A DNA stretch of 16,628 nucleotides from Dehalococcoidia bacterium UBA2777 (lineage in GTDB: Bacteria > Chloroflexota > Dehalococcoidia > UBA2247 > UBA2777): assembly GCA_002352365.1 (NCBI GenBank), contig DEIJ01000120.1, positions 9,797-26,424 on the forward strand, in the 5' to 3' direction. Positions 1 through 7,610 of this stretch are shown here, in pieces (position 1 is the stretch's first letter; the number at the start of each line of letters is the position of its first letter). Below the pieces are notes generated by a model. It was not told the origin of the DNA. It searched no databases and worked only from the letters and a program-made list of their open reading frames with translations. The position numbers and the translations under genes were made by a program.

Positions 1-6
1 TCCTTC

Positions 7-32
7 TTGACAACGGTGATGAACGGTGTCAA
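7..32. repeat. Inverted and direct repeat upstream of the GRE array, candidate operator
   Basis: The arms TTGACA (7-12) and TGTCAA (27-32) form a perfect 6-bp inverted repeat. Inside it AACGGTG occurs twice (12-18 and 22-28), exactly 10 bp apart, which is one helical turn. The element ends 8 bp before an exact TATAAT at 41-46. This layout fits a regulator site next to a promoter, but six-base arms can arise by chance and no regulator gene is in the window. Confidence 0.35.
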
Positions 33-40
33 AATTAATT

Positions 41-46
41 TATAAT
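41..46 (+). promoter_or_regulatory. Candidate -10 element for the GRE operon
   Basis: An exact TATAAT sits 118 nt before the chosen start of the first GRE. At the usual 17-nt spacing the -35 position reads GATGAA, which is poor, so an activator-dependent promoter is possible. The TTGACA at 7-12 is 28 nt away, too far to pair with it. TTGACA could instead pair with CAAAAT at 30-35 at 17-nt spacing, so the exact start site is uncertain. A second six-base inverted repeat (TTTGAT 69-74, ATCAAA 94-99) lies in the same leader. Confidence 0.35.
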
Positions 47-152
47 GATTCGATGGGAATTTATGATTTTTGATGTATCTCTTTCAATAAGTTATCAAAG
101 TGAGGGTTAGTCTCCTGGTAAGAAATAGAATTTTTAAATGGGCCTGGCAATT

Positions 153-159
153 AAGGAGG
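153..159 (+). promoter_or_regulatory. Ribosome binding site that decides the start of GRE 1
   Basis: AAGGAGG lies 5 nt before ATG 165. An in-frame ATG at 138 would place this strong Shine-Dalgarno inside the coding sequence and has no comparable site of its own. ATG 165 is therefore the likelier start, which removes nine residues from the longest reading frame. Confidence 0.8.
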
Positions 160-164
160 TGGCT

Positions 165-2570
165 ATGAGTGTCATAACACAGAGGCTGAAGGAGAATTTA
201 CCAATTAAGAATTTTAGAAGTACCATCAGAGGTTACGATAAGGAGGATGTTAGTAATGCATATCGGCCTGGAGTAAAGCTCTGCCTGGAGCGAGCTCGCC
301 TGTATACAGAGTCGTATAAGCAGACAGAGGGACAGCCCCAAGTTCTACGGCGGGCAAAGGCATTGGCTCATGTGCTGGAGAACATGACTATATATATAAC
401 CGATGGGGAGCGGATTGTAGGTAATTATGCCAGCTCACCAGCACACTTAACCTCTCACCCCGAATACTACTGGCGCTGGCTGGAGAAGGCAGTTAATGAC
501 GGTTATCGAGGCTTGTTGGATGATCAGGGAAGGGAGGAGTTAAGCGCAATTAATAAGTACTGGCAGGGCAAATCAGTCCAAGGGATGGAACGCGACTATA
601 TCCCCCCAGCCCTAAAACCGTATTGGGCCTATAACGGAGCCACAATGTATGGGCATATGGCTGAGTCAGGGGTGCCAGATTATGAGAAGGTATTCAAAGT
701 AGGTTTAAACGGGCTAATAAAAGAGGCAGAGGAGAGGCTGGAGGAGATTGCCAAGGATGCAGATATCTCATCTCGAGATTATGTTGAGCAGAAGAACTTT
801 TTAGATGCAGTGATAATTTCCTTGCGGGCAGCCATCGATTGGGCCAAAAGGTATGCTGAAAAGGCGAGAGAGTTGGCTGGAGTTGAAACTGATGCTGAGC
901 GCAAAAAAGGACTCGAAGAAATTGCTCAAGTTTGCGAATGGGTGCCGGCAAATCCACCGCGAACCTTCGCTGAGGCTTTACAGTCCTTCCTGTTTATCCA
1001 CCTGATTACTCACTTAATCGAAGCCTATGAGAATGGGATAGGGATGAGGTTTGATCAAGTCTTCTATCCACTTTACCACCAAGACATAGCTGAGGGCAGG
1101 CTTACCCCCAAGCTTGCCCAGGAACTTTTGGAATTCCTCTACCTTAAGATGGAGGAGATCGGCATTCTGCTTGCCCCAATAATGGGAGGAGGAGTACAGG
1201 GAAGCAGTTTGTTTCAAACCTTAACCCTTGGCGGTATTACCCCGCAGGGAGAAGATGCTACCAACGAGCTAACCTTTGTAGTCTTAGATGCCTGTGACTC
1301 TATAGGGCTTTCACAGCCGACTACCGCCATAAGAATTCACCACAATACCCCCCAGGAACTTCTGTTCAGAGTTACTGATTCGATACGGAAAAGGTGGGGG
1401 ACAGTCTCCCTGTTCAATGATGAGTATGTAATTCCCAAGTTGCTCAGCTTGGGGATAGGGCTGGAGGATGCCCGTAATTACGGCATCGAGCAATGCATGA
1501 GATGGACTATCCCGGGGAAGAACATCGTCTATCGGGCTGGAGATGGAATGATAATATTGCCCAAGTGTTTAGAATTTGCTCTCTCTAGGGGCATAGATAA
1601 ATTTAGTGGCAAGCAAATAGGGATGGCTACCCCCGATCCGGCCACTTTCGACTCTTTGGAGGAGGTAATGGAGGCATTTGTAGCTCAGGTGGGATTCTTT
1701 GCTGAAAAGCTCGCCAGGATCGCCAATACTGCTGATATTTTTTATGAACAGTATCTACCGCGACCTTTCTTGTCGGCGCTGTTTGCTGACGGCATAGAGA
1801 TGGGGAAAGATTGCCGGAAATGGTCTTTTTATCATAAGCGGATAATGGGGTTTCTGGGCGGCATCAACGTAGCTAATTCACTGGCAGCGATGAAAAAGTT
1901 TATATTTGAGGAAAAGAAGGTCAGCCTGCAGAGGCTTCTGGAGGCCATCGATAACAACTGGGAGGGTGAGGAGGAGCTTCGCCAGATGTTTTTCACCGAG
2001 GCTCCCAAGTATGGTAATGATGATGATTATGTTGACGCTTTGGCTAGAGAGGTTCAAATTAGGGCGACAAGAGAGGTAGAGAAATTAACCAATTACTATG
2101 GCTACCATTTCCTATTAGATGGCAGCTCGGCATCGGCTTATTATGCCTTTAGCGGGCTTACCGGGGCTACTCCTGATGGCAGGAAGGCTAGAGAGACATT
2201 CGCCGATGGCACCGCTTCTCCAGCTATAGATACAGATAAAAAGGGGCCCACCGCGGTGCTCAAATCTGTCTCCAAGTTAGACCCTCTGGCATCCTACAAT
2301 CACCTGCTAAATCAGAAATTTTTGCCCCAACTTTTGGCCGGGGAGAATAAAGAGGCATTTGTTGCCTATCTTAAAACCTGGTGCCAGTTGGGAATTCATC
2401 ATATCCAGTTCAACGTTATGGATCGAGAAACTCTACTCGAGGCTCAGCAATATCCGGAGAAGTATTCCGACCTAGTTGTCAGAGTAGCTGGCTATGCAGC
2501 CTACTTTGTCGATCTATCTAAGATACTTCAGGATGAAATCGTCAAAAGAACCGAGCAGGTATATTGCTAA
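165..2570 (+). CDS. Glycyl radical enzyme 1, PFL-like, most divergent of four paralogs
   Basis: The protein has 801 residues from ATG 165. Family: pyruvate formate-lyase-like glycyl radical enzymes, cytosolic, in which an activase makes a backbone glycine radical that is passed to an active-site cysteine. Visible landmarks are the N-terminal motif with CLERARL and RRAKAL (about residues 39-66), RFDQ (about 295), DATNEL (about 364), the cysteine loop EQCMRW with Cys444, NDDDYVD (about 618), and RVAGYAAYF with the radical Gly776. Both catalytic residues are present, so it should be active. It differs from its three neighbours in having Gln, not Gly, before the cysteine, MGGGVQGSS in the glycine-rich loop, HHN for HRN, and DGSSASAYY for DGTGGS-Y. 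The N-terminus lacks the shared MAI start and the last residue is Cys. It is first in the array, 34 nt before GRE 2. Substrate unknown; the family call is firm, a specific function is not. Confidence 0.93.
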   Translation: MSVITQRLKENLPIKNFRSTIRGYDKEDVSNAYRPGVKLCLERARLYTESYKQTEGQPQVLRRAKALAHVLENMTIYITDGERIVGNYASSPAHLTSHPEYYWRWLEKAVNDGYRGLLDDQGREELSAINKYWQGKSVQGMERDYIPPALKPYWAYNGATMYGHMAESGVPDYEKVFKVGLNGLIKEAEERLEEIAKDADISSRDYVEQKNFLDAVIISLRAAIDWAKRYAEKARELAGVETDAERKKGLEEIAQVCEWVPANPPRTFAEALQSFLFIHLITHLIEAYENGIGMRFDQVFYPLYHQDIAEGRLTPKLAQELLEFLYLKMEEIGILLAPIMGGGVQGSSLFQTLTLGGITPQGEDATNELTFVVLDACDSIGLSQPTTAIRIHHNTPQELLFRVTDSIRKRWGTVSLFNDEYVIPKLLSLGIGLEDARNYGIEQCMRWTIPGKNIVYRAGDGMIILPKCLEFALSRGIDKFSGKQIGMATPDPATFDSLEEVMEAFVAQVGFFAEKLARIANTADIFYEQYLPRPFLSALFADGIEMGKDCRKWSFYHKRIMGFLGGINVANSLAAMKKFIFEEKKVSLQRLLEAIDNNWEGEEELRQMFFTEAPKYGNDDDYVDALAREVQIRATREVEKLTNYYGYHFLLDGSSASAYYAFSGLTGATPDGRKARETFADGTASPAIDTDKKGPTAVLKSVSKLDPLASYNHLLNQKFLPQLLAGENKEAFVAYLKTWCQLGIHHIQFNVMDRETLLEAQQYPEKYSDLVVRVAGYAAYFVDLSKILQDEIVKRTEQVYC

Positions 2571-2587
2571 ATCATCCCTGAAGGGGG

Positions 2588-2595
2588 AAGGAGGT
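2588..2595 (+). promoter_or_regulatory. Ribosome binding site of GRE 2
   Basis: AAGGAGGT stands 9 nt before ATG 2605. It rejects the longer frame from 2494, which would overlap the end of GRE 1 by 77 nt and add 37 residues with no counterpart in the paralogs. Confidence 0.8.
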
Positions 2596-2604
2596 ATTGC
2601 TAAC

Positions 2605-2627
2605 ATGGCTATTGTAGAAGAAAAAAG
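2605..2627 (+). repeat. 23-nt block identical to 5085-5107 at the start of GRE 2 and GRE 3
   Basis: The first 23 nt of GRE 2 and GRE 3 are identical and encode MAIVEEK plus the first base of the next codon. The spacers upstream also align: both follow GAGCAGG and TTGCTAAAT at the previous gene end and carry an AAGGAGGT. This is a footprint of tandem duplication of a gene plus its spacer. Confidence 0.75.
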
Positions 2628-5052
2628 GGTAACCGCGAGATTGAAGGATGAGATGGTTTGGAGGGCTAAGTGCATAAGGAGATTAGGCAGGCCTGAGGAT
2701 CAGAAGAGATTAGGAATGGGCTTTCCCTATCGGCCTGGGGTTAAGCTTTGTCTTGAGCGAGCACGCCTGGTAACCCAGGCATATAAGGATACAGAGGGTG
2801 ATCCCATAGTGCTGAGGAGGGCAAAAGCGCTAGCCAAAGTGCTGGATAATATGACAATTTATATTCAGCCCCAGGAGCGGATTGTAGGCAATTATGCTAG
2901 CGACCTTGACTCCCTCACCGAATACTGCGAGCAATATTGCAGTTGGATAGATAAGGCCATCGAAGGGCCATATAAAGATTTGCTCTCGGAGGATAAAGAT
3001 AGAGCAGAGCTACATGAAATCCACAAGTATTGGCGGAATAAGGCAGTGCATGGCAGAGAGCGAGATTTGCTTCCCGAAGAGGTAAAATCATACTGGTCCT
3101 ACTTTAACCACGGGGTATTCTTGTGGATCCATGGTGCCCATGAAGGTTGTCCAAACTATGACAAGTTATTTAGAGTTGGCTTGAATGGGATAATAAAGGA
3201 ATGTGAGGATAGACTTAAGGAGATAGCCTCGGATCCAAGCATCTATCTCAATGCCCGGGAATATCTGGAACAGAAGCGTTTCCTGGAAGCAGCTATAATA
3301 AGCCTTGAGGCCGGGGTGAGATGGGGGAAGAGATTTGCCAATTTGGCTCAAGAGATGGCGAAAGAGGAGAAAGATGAGGGGAGAAGGAAGGAGCTACAGG
3401 ATATTGCTGAAGCTTGCGATTGGGTGCCGGGAAATCCGCCGCGGACATTTTATGAGGCGGTGCAATGCTACTGGTTTATAACCCTTATTACCCGGGTAAT
3501 TGATCTCCAAAGCACTGGCTTGGGGGATAGATTTGATCAGCATCTCTATCCATTCTACAAAAAAGATAAACAGGAGGGGAGGATTACCCGAGAGCAGGCT
3601 CAGGAACTTTTGGAATTTCTGTGGCTCAAGATGACTGAACTAGGTGACTTGACTCCGCCCACCCAAGCAGCAGGGGGTGGCGGTGCTGTCATGACGACGC
3701 GCCTGGGGACTATCGGAGGACAGAGGCGCGATGGGCAAGATGCCACTAACGAGTTGAGCTATATAGTCTTGGATGCTACCAAGGCTATAGGACTAACTCA
3801 GCCCGCCTTTGCTATCAGACTTCACCGCAACACACCGCAGGAATTTTTCTACGCCGTTGCCGATGCGATAAGAGCCAAGGCAGGGGTTTTCTCTTTCTTC
3901 AATGATGAGATGATGATTCCCTACCTAGTAAGCCTTGGTATTCCTATGGAGGATGCCCGGGATTACACCACCGAGGGCTGTATGAGATGGGTCATACCGG
4001 GAAAACCCATGGGTAATCGTGCCCTGGGAGGCAACTTTGCTCTACCCAGGTGCCTGGAATATGCTCTGTACCAGGGGGTGGACAAGTTAACCGGAAAACA
4101 GATAGGAGCTCAAACCCCTGACCCGCTTACTTTCGGCTCCATTGAGGACGTGATCCAAGCGTTTCTGGCTCAGGTGAGATTCTTTACTGAAAAACTGGTC
4201 ACCATCGGTAATATCGTGGATGTTCTCGATGAGGAGTGGTTCCCTCAACCCTTCCTATCCGCACTGATGGATGGCTGTATTGAGCATGGACAGGATATCA
4301 GGAAGTATAAGTACTTTGTTAAGACCCAGTTCCAGCCTGTGGGACAGATAACTGTAGCGAATTCGCTACTGGCAATGAAGAAGCTTGTATTTGATGATAA
4401 AGAGGTTTCCCTGGCCCAGCTCATGGATGGCCTTAAGAACAATTGGGAGGGGAAGGAAGAACTGCGCCAGAAATTCCTCAATGTTCCCAAATTTGGGAAT
4501 GATGATGACGAGGTAGACTTATTTGCTAGAGATATGGTCCACCGGATGACTAAGGAGCAGGAGAGCTTCAAGAATATCTATGGCAGCCACTATTTTTGCG
4601 ATGGGACAGGGGGCTCCAGCTACTATGCTTATAGCGGACTTACCGGTGCAACCCCCGATGGCAGGAAAGATCGTGACCTATTCAACGATGGAACCTGCTC
4701 CCCGGTCATTGGCACAGACAAGAAGGGGCCAACTGCGGTGCTGAAATCGGTAGGAAAGCTAGATCACACTAGAGCCTTCACCCACCTTTTGAATCAGAAG
4801 TTTATGCCCCACTATTTGGAAGGCGACAACAGGGAGGCCTTTGTTTCCTATCTTAAAACCTGGATCGATCTTGGTATCCATCATATCCAGTTTAATGTAA
4901 TGGATCGGGAAACTTTCCTCGATGCTCAGCAGCACCCGGAGAATTATGCTGACCTAGTAGTCAGGGTAGCAGGTTATAGTGCCTACTTTATTGATTTGGG
5001 GAAGGAGCTTCAGGATCAAATTATTGCTCGAACTGAGCAGGAATTTTGCTAA
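2605..5052 (+). CDS. Glycyl radical enzyme 2, PFL-like, CMRW active-site loop
   Basis: The protein has 815 residues from ATG 2605 and begins MAIVEEKR like GRE 3. It is a full-length PFL-like glycyl radical enzyme. The large PFL-type domain covers roughly residues 40-660 and the glycine-radical domain roughly 690-815. Motifs are RPGVKLCLERARL (43-55), RFDQ (309-312), the AGGGGAVMTT loop (356-365), DATNELSY (379-386), YTTEGCMRW with Cys459, FGNDDD (630-635), and RVAGYSAYF with Gly790. The thiyl Cys is not followed at +2 by the Glu seen in glycerol/choline/hydroxyphenylacetate-type enzymes; Arg is there instead. It is not a true pyruvate formate-lyase, because the Cys-Cys pair is absent. The last residue is Cys, as in GRE 1. 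It sits 32 nt before GRE 3 in what looks like one operon. Reaction unknown. Confidence 0.94.
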   Translation: MAIVEEKRVTARLKDEMVWRAKCIRRLGRPEDQKRLGMGFPYRPGVKLCLERARLVTQAYKDTEGDPIVLRRAKALAKVLDNMTIYIQPQERIVGNYASDLDSLTEYCEQYCSWIDKAIEGPYKDLLSEDKDRAELHEIHKYWRNKAVHGRERDLLPEEVKSYWSYFNHGVFLWIHGAHEGCPNYDKLFRVGLNGIIKECEDRLKEIASDPSIYLNAREYLEQKRFLEAAIISLEAGVRWGKRFANLAQEMAKEEKDEGRRKELQDIAEACDWVPGNPPRTFYEAVQCYWFITLITRVIDLQSTGLGDRFDQHLYPFYKKDKQEGRITREQAQELLEFLWLKMTELGDLTPPTQAAGGGGAVMTTRLGTIGGQRRDGQDATNELSYIVLDATKAIGLTQPAFAIRLHRNTPQEFFYAVADAIRAKAGVFSFFNDEMMIPYLVSLGIPMEDARDYTTEGCMRWVIPGKPMGNRALGGNFALPRCLEYALYQGVDKLTGKQIGAQTPDPLTFGSIEDVIQAFLAQVRFFTEKLVTIGNIVDVLDEEWFPQPFLSALMDGCIEHGQDIRKYKYFVKTQFQPVGQITVANSLLAMKKLVFDDKEVSLAQLMDGLKNNWEGKEELRQKFLNVPKFGNDDDEVDLFARDMVHRMTKEQESFKNIYGSHYFCDGTGGSSYYAYSGLTGATPDGRKDRDLFNDGTCSPVIGTDKKGPTAVLKSVGKLDHTRAFTHLLNQKFMPHYLEGDNREAFVSYLKTWIDLGIHHIQFNVMDRETFLDAQQHPENYADLVVRVAGYSAYFIDLGKELQDQIIARTEQEFC

Positions 5053-5068
5053 ATTATCTCCAAAGGAG

Positions 5069-5076
5069 AAGGAGGT
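5069..5076 (+). promoter_or_regulatory. Ribosome binding site of GRE 3
   Basis: AAGGAGGT lies 8 nt before ATG 5085. It favours this start over a TTG at 5046 that overlaps the end of GRE 2. The surrounding spacer resembles the GRE 1/GRE 2 spacer. Confidence 0.8.
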
Positions 5077-5084
5077 GCCTTAAG

Positions 5085-7541
5085 ATGGCTATTGTAGAAG
5101 AAAAAAGAATAACCGAGGTAATGAGGCAGCATCAAGAATATCAAAGCAAGGCTGCGCAGGGAATGGGGAGAATCCTGGCAGGGGAGAAGTTGCCCGAACG
5201 GGTGCCATATCGTCCTGGCACGAAGCTTTGCATTGAGCGAGCCAGGTTGATAACCGAGGGGTATAAAAAGGCAGAGGGAGACCCCATAATGCTTCAGCGA
5301 GCAAAGGCATTTGCTCACTACCTGGATAATATGACCTTGTATATTCTCCCTGATGAGAGGATTGTGGGGAACTCCGCCACTGAGCCTAACTCTATAGTTA
5401 CCTTTCCAGAGCTCTGGTGGCGGTGGCTAGATAAAGCCATTGATACGGATTACCGAGTTTTACTCGCAGACGAGGAAAAGAGGGCAGAGTTACACCAAAT
5501 TCATAAATATTGGCAAAATAAGGCAGTGCATGGAGCAGAGCGCAATTTGCTTCCCGAAGATGTGCTCCCTTACTGGTTCTATAACAACACCGGGGCTATT
5601 GCTTGGCTGCATGGTGGGCGAACTGGAGTGCCCAATTACCACAAGCTATTCAAGGTAGGCCTAAATGGCATAATAGGGGAGGCTGAGGATAAATTAAAGG
5701 AGATAGTTTCTGATCCAGAGCTTTATCTCCATCCTGATGAGTATCTGAAGAAGAGGCGCTTCTTGGAGGCAGCTATAATAGATTTGAAGGCGGCTATCAG
5801 ATTGGGGCAAAGGTTTGCCCAGCGGGCAAGAGAAATGGCCGCAGAGGAAAAGGATGAGAGGCGAAGGAGAGAGCTTGAAGAGATTGCCGAGATTTGCGAA
5901 TGGGTCCCTGGGAACCCCCCGCGGACTCTTCATGAAGCTCTCGAGTTCTACTGGTTCATGACCCTGTTGACCCGTCTCCTTGACTTGCAAACCCCGGGAT
6001 TGGGAGATAGATTCGATCAAATTATGTATCCGTTGTATAAGAAGGATAAAGAGGAGGGCAAGCTCACCAGGGAGCAGGCTCAGGAGCTAGTAGAGCATCT
6101 GTGGCTGAAGATGAATGAGGAAGGGCAGTTAATTCCTCCTGTCCAGGCAGTAGGTGCTCCAGCTATAATAACAGCTCGGGTGTTAACTATTGGAGGTCAA
6201 ACTAGGGAGGGTGATGATGCTACCAATGAAATGAGTTACATCGTTGCGGATGCCACCAATGCTATAAGGCTAGCTCAGCCGGCAGTGGCTATCAGGTTGC
6301 ATCGCAATACTCCAACAGAGTTTCTGTATAAGATTCTCGAGTCGCTCAGGATAGTAGCTGGAGTTTATTCCTTGTTTAATGATGAGATGATGATCCCTTA
6401 TTTGGTTAATTTGGGAATCCCCTTGGAGGATGCTCGGGGCTATTCCACCGAGGGATGCATGAGGTGGATTATACCTGGGAAGGCCATGGGGATGCGAGCT
6501 TTGGGAGGAAGCATTGCTTTGCCAAAGTGCTTGGAATATGCCTTAAATCAAGGGAGGGATGAGAAGTTCTTCGGTGGGAAACAGCTCGGATATCCTACCC
6601 CTGATCCTCTCACTTTTGCCTCTATAGAGGATGTAATGGAGGCATATTTGACCCAGGTGAGATTTTTCTTGGGGAAGTTGGTTACTATTTACAATTTGGT
6701 GGATGTTCTAGACGGCGAGCATTTACCTCAGCCTTTCCTATCCTCACTTTTGGATGGCTGCATTGAAAATGGGAAGGATTGTAGGGAGTATAAATATTTC
6801 CCCAATACCATTATTCAGCCCGTGGGGCAGATAACTATAGCCAATTCTTTGGCGGCGATGAAGAAGCTGGTGTTTGAGGAGAACAAAGTTTCTATGGCAG
6901 AGCTCTTGGATGCCCTGAAGAATAACTGGCAAGGGAAGGAAGAGCTGCGCCAGATGTGCCTCAACGAGGTCCCCAAGTTTGGAAATGATGATGACTACGT
7001 TGACCTAATAGCCAGGGACATCCAGTTGAGGACTACAGAGGTCTTTCACAGCTTCAAGAACATCTGGGGCGGTCCTTTCATAGAGGATGGCACCGGCGGC
7101 TCCAATTACTATGCCTTTAGCGGGCTAACTGGGGCAACACCCGATGGCAGGGTGGACCGCGACTATTTCAATGATGGCACAGTCTCCCCGGTGCCTGGCA
7201 CCGATAAGAAAGGACCAACAGCGGCGCTCAAGTCTGTGGCCAAGCTAGATCATGCCAGAACATTCACTCACTTGTTTAATCAAAAATTCCCCCCTCAGTA
7301 TCTGGCTGAGGAGTATAAGGATAGCTTTGTTGCCTACCTGCGCACCTGGGTTAACCTAGGTATCCATCATGTCCAGTTCAATACCATATCCCGAGAGGCC
7401 TTGGTAGATGCTCAGGAGCATCCCGAAAAATATAAAGATATGGTGGTTCGAGTGGCTGGTTTTGCTGCCTACTTCATTGATTTGGGGAAGCCAATACAGG
7501 ATCAGATTATCGCCAGGACAGACGAAACATTTGCTCGATGA
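5085..7541 (+). CDS. Glycyl radical enzyme 3, PFL-like, CMRW active-site loop
   Basis: The protein has 818 residues from ATG 5085. Its layout matches the neighbours: CIERARL (49-55), RFDQ (309-312), DATNEMSY (378-385), YSTEGCMRW with Cys458, the conserved PGKAMGMR stretch after it, FGNDDDYVD (632-640), and RVAGFAAYF with Gly792. Phe follows the radical glycine where the other three have Tyr. The glycine-rich loop before DATNE is changed to AVGAPAIITA, losing the GGGG run of GRE 2 and GRE 4. A two-residue insertion lies near RDEKFFGGKQ (491-500). Both radical residues are intact, so it is not a decayed copy. By eye it is closest to GRE 4, with long nearly identical DNA blocks. It is followed by a 69-nt spacer that may hold a weak internal promoter. 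Substrate unknown. Confidence 0.94.
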   Translation: MAIVEEKRITEVMRQHQEYQSKAAQGMGRILAGEKLPERVPYRPGTKLCIERARLITEGYKKAEGDPIMLQRAKAFAHYLDNMTLYILPDERIVGNSATEPNSIVTFPELWWRWLDKAIDTDYRVLLADEEKRAELHQIHKYWQNKAVHGAERNLLPEDVLPYWFYNNTGAIAWLHGGRTGVPNYHKLFKVGLNGIIGEAEDKLKEIVSDPELYLHPDEYLKKRRFLEAAIIDLKAAIRLGQRFAQRAREMAAEEKDERRRRELEEIAEICEWVPGNPPRTLHEALEFYWFMTLLTRLLDLQTPGLGDRFDQIMYPLYKKDKEEGKLTREQAQELVEHLWLKMNEEGQLIPPVQAVGAPAIITARVLTIGGQTREGDDATNEMSYIVADATNAIRLAQPAVAIRLHRNTPTEFLYKILESLRIVAGVYSLFNDEMMIPYLVNLGIPLEDARGYSTEGCMRWIIPGKAMGMRALGGSIALPKCLEYALNQGRDEKFFGGKQLGYPTPDPLTFASIEDVMEAYLTQVRFFLGKLVTIYNLVDVLDGEHLPQPFLSSLLDGCIENGKDCREYKYFPNTIIQPVGQITIANSLAAMKKLVFEENKVSMAELLDALKNNWQGKEELRQMCLNEVPKFGNDDDYVDLIARDIQLRTTEVFHSFKNIWGGPFIEDGTGGSNYYAFSGLTGATPDGRVDRDYFNDGTVSPVPGTDKKGPTAALKSVAKLDHARTFTHLFNQKFPPQYLAEEYKDSFVAYLRTWVNLGIHHVQFNTISREALVDAQEHPEKYKDMVVRVAGFAAYFIDLGKPIQDQIIARTDETFAR
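6018..6060 (+). repeat. 43-nt block shared by GRE 3 and GRE 4 with one mismatch
   Basis: This block matches 8535-8577 in GRE 4 except for T at 6038 against C at 8555. It encodes the end of the RFDQ motif and the following lysine/glutamate-rich segment. Identity at third codon positions is higher here than in flanking coding sequence, which suggests recent duplication or local gene conversion. Confidence 0.7.
6933..6959 (+). repeat. 27-nt block of GRE 3 identical to 9444-9470 in GRE 4
   Basis: The block encodes the GKEELRQMC segment and matches perfectly between the two paralogs, including synonymous positions. GRE 2 carries a related but less exact version near 4450-4470. Confidence 0.7.
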
Positions 7542-7551
7542 ATTGGGTGGG

Positions 7552-7581
7552 TTGTCCTAACTCGCCTTAGTGTAGTTTAAT
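7552..7581 (+). promoter_or_regulatory. Weak internal promoter candidate before GRE 4
   Basis: The spacer before GRE 4 is about twice as long as the other two. It contains TTGTCC (7552-7557) and TTTAAT (7576-7581) at 18-nt spacing, matching the sigma-70 consensus at 4 and 5 of 6 positions. It might let GRE 4 be expressed separately. A chance match is quite possible. Confidence 0.25.
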
Positions 7582-7596
7582 TAAGAATAAGGGAGG

Positions 7597-7603
7597 AGGA
7601 GGT
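7597..7603 (+). promoter_or_regulatory. Ribosome binding site of GRE 4
   Basis: AGGAGGT stands 7 nt before ATG 7611 within a run of three GGA repeats. It supports the annotated start, and the MAI N-terminus matches GRE 2 and GRE 3. Confidence 0.75.
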
Positions 7604-7610
7604 ATAAATT

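Noticed and set aside
7..46. TTGACA at 7 paired with TATAAT at 41 as a standard promoter
   Set aside because: The spacer is 28 nt, far beyond the 16-19 nt that sigma-70 promoters tolerate.
138..164. Longer N-terminus of GRE 1 from ATG 138
   Set aside because: The strong AAGGAGG at 153-159 would fall inside the coding region, and the extra nine residues have no counterpart in the paralogs.
2494..2604. Longer GRE 2 frame starting inside GRE 1
   Set aside because: It overlaps GRE 1 by 77 nt, whereas ATG 2605 has its own ribosome binding site and the MAIVEEK start shared with GRE 3.
4245..4571. 108-codon minus-strand frame inside GRE 2
   Set aside because: It is antisense to a conserved gene, has low-complexity Ser/Phe-rich content and no recognisable domain; it is a shadow frame.
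5046..5084. TTG start for GRE 3 overlapping GRE 2
   Set aside because: ATG 5085 has an AAGGAGGT at good spacing and matches paralog starts.
5694..6020. 108-codon minus-strand frame inside GRE 3
   Set aside because: It is antisense to conserved GRE coding sequence, with no domain and no separate regulatory signals.
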